In this document: positions 6,157-6,845 of the stretch, piece after piece
Position numbering within the stretch: the stretch's first letter is position 1
Layout: each line of letters starts with the position of its first letter
Source of the DNA: Pedobacter sp.
GTDB taxonomy: Bacteria > Bacteroidota > Bacteroidia > Sphingobacteriales > Sphingobacteriaceae
DNA: 6,845 nucleotides
Direction of reading: 5' to 3'
NCBI GenBank assembly: GCA_028287885.1
Contig: JAQBOT010000411.1
Span: 1 to 6,845, forward strand
Made by a program: the position numbers and the translations under genes
The notes under the pieces: generated by a model
Told to the model about the DNA's origin: nothing
The model's database searches: none
The model's input: only the letters and a program-made list of their open reading frames with translations

Positions 6157-6845
6157 ATGAATAGAATTAAACTTTTGCTGGTACTTCTTGTACTGCAATT
6201 CTCTTTCGCTTTTAATTCAAAAGCTCAAAAGCAATTTAAGGTATTACTGGTAACAACAACAAGAGGCTGGCACCATGAGTCTGTGCATGCTGGTGTAATC
6301 GCGGTCCAGCAAATGGGCCTTCGAAATTCTTTTGATGTTGTCCTTTGGGAAGATCCTACGGGATTTACCGATGAATACATGAAACAGTTCCAAGCCGTCG
6401 TTTTTTTAAACACAACAGGTGATATCTTCGACGCGACACAACAAAAAGTTATGGAACGATTTATCCAATCCGGAAAAGGATTTGTTGGTGTGCATAGTGC
6501 CTCAGACACGGAGTACGACTGGGAATGGTATACGAAACTTGTTGGGAGAATGTTCCATATCCATCCGACCATTCAAACGGCGAAAATGAAGATACTAGAC
6601 AACAAATTTCCAGGTTTACAGGGTTTTGCTGATGATCGGCTTTGGACTGAAGAATTCTATGAATTTGGCCCAGAGAAGGTTGCTGGTCTAAACTATATTT
6701 TGGGTGTTGATGAGTCTTCTTATAACCCGAAAGCAGATTGGGGAGCGAGAGCCAAAGGCGTGGGAATGGGTAAATTGCACCCGGTTTCCTGGTACCACAA
6801 CTACGATGGAGGCCGTGCATTTTACACCGCGCTGGGCCATTTACC
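6157..6845 (+). CDS. ThuA-domain protein (trehalose-utilisation family), exported, truncated at window edge
   Basis: The frame opens with ATG at 6157 and stays open to the last base, giving 229 codons with no stop. Residues 1-23 form a clear signal peptide: basic NRIK, a leucine/valine-rich core, then SKA before Gln24, a good signal peptidase I site. The rest matches the ThuA domain, a class I amidotransferase-like fold: FKVLLVTTTRGWHHES (27-42), FQAVVFLNTTGD (78-89), GKGFVGVHSASDTEYDWEWY (106-125) and FHIHP (133-137). Near the edge, PVSWYHNYDGGRAFYTALGH is the usual C-terminal ThuA strand, so the domain itself is nearly complete. ThuA proteins are tied to trehalose and 3-keto-sugar metabolism, but their reaction is not firmly established. 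Many Bacteroidota ThuA proteins are longer multidomain proteins, so the missing part may matter. It is 55 bases downstream of the methyltransferase on the same strand and could be read through from it. There is no Shine-Dalgarno before the ATG. Confidence 0.88.
   Translation, partial: MNRIKLLLVLLVLQFSFAFNSKAQKQFKVLLVTTTRGWHHESVHAGVIAVQQMGLRNSFDVVLWEDPTGFTDEYMKQFQAVVFLNTTGDIFDATQQKVMERFIQSGKGFVGVHSASDTEYDWEWYTKLVGRMFHIHPTIQTAKMKILDNKFPGLQGFADDRLWTEEFYEFGPEKVAGLNYILGVDESSYNPKADWGARAKGVGMGKLHPVSWYHNYDGGRAFYTALGHL

Noticed and set aside
6225..6820. Minus-strand open frames opposite the ThuA-domain gene
   Set aside because: The plus-strand frame has a signal peptide and clear ThuA motifs; the antisense frames are low-complexity shadows.

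Overview
The window looks like chromosomal DNA from a Bacteroidota bacterium, most likely a Sphingobacteriales member such as a Pedobacter or Mucilaginibacter relative. The evidence is Bacteroidota-type promoter boxes (TTTG / TAnnTTTG), weak or absent Shine-Dalgarno sequences before most genes, moderate GC, and the protein families present. The genus is inferred from family resemblance, not measured. No rRNA, tRNA, mobile element or CRISPR array is visible.

Layout. (1) 1-717, minus strand: N-terminal part of a cytoplasmic sensor protein with GAF then PAS domains, cut by the window edge. (2) 718-885: a divergent promoter region. (3) 886-3146, plus strand: a two-gene operon with a small Gluconate_2-dh3-type subunit carrying a Tat-like/lipoprotein signal, then a 571-residue FAD-dependent GMC oxidoreductase. 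(4) 3163-5192, minus strand: two glycosyltransferases, a GT4-type gene upstream and a GT2-type gene 5 bases after it. Their 3' end converges on the oxidoreductase with a 16-base gap. (5) 5193-5351: a second divergent promoter region. (6) 5352-6101, plus strand: a class I SAM-dependent methyltransferase. (7) 6157-6845, plus strand: an exported ThuA-domain protein, open at the right edge.

How the genes may work together. The GMC and small-subunit genes form a membrane or periplasmic sugar or polyol dehydrogenase. The closest known functional model is the FAD-dependent glucoside/glucose dehydrogenases, whose small subunit carries the export signal. ThuA-domain proteins belong to trehalose and 3-keto-sugar metabolism, so both ends of the window suggest oxidative handling of glycosides. 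The block between them (two glycosyltransferases and a methyltransferase) looks like surface-glycan biosynthesis and may be unrelated in function. The sensor gene is divergent from the oxidoreductase operon and shares its promoter region.

Nothing here is clearly a new system. The most useful leads are the arrangement of oxidoreductase, glycan block and ThuA gene, the cysteine cluster of the GMC protein, the export route of the two-subunit enzyme, and the promoter architecture with non-ATG starts.
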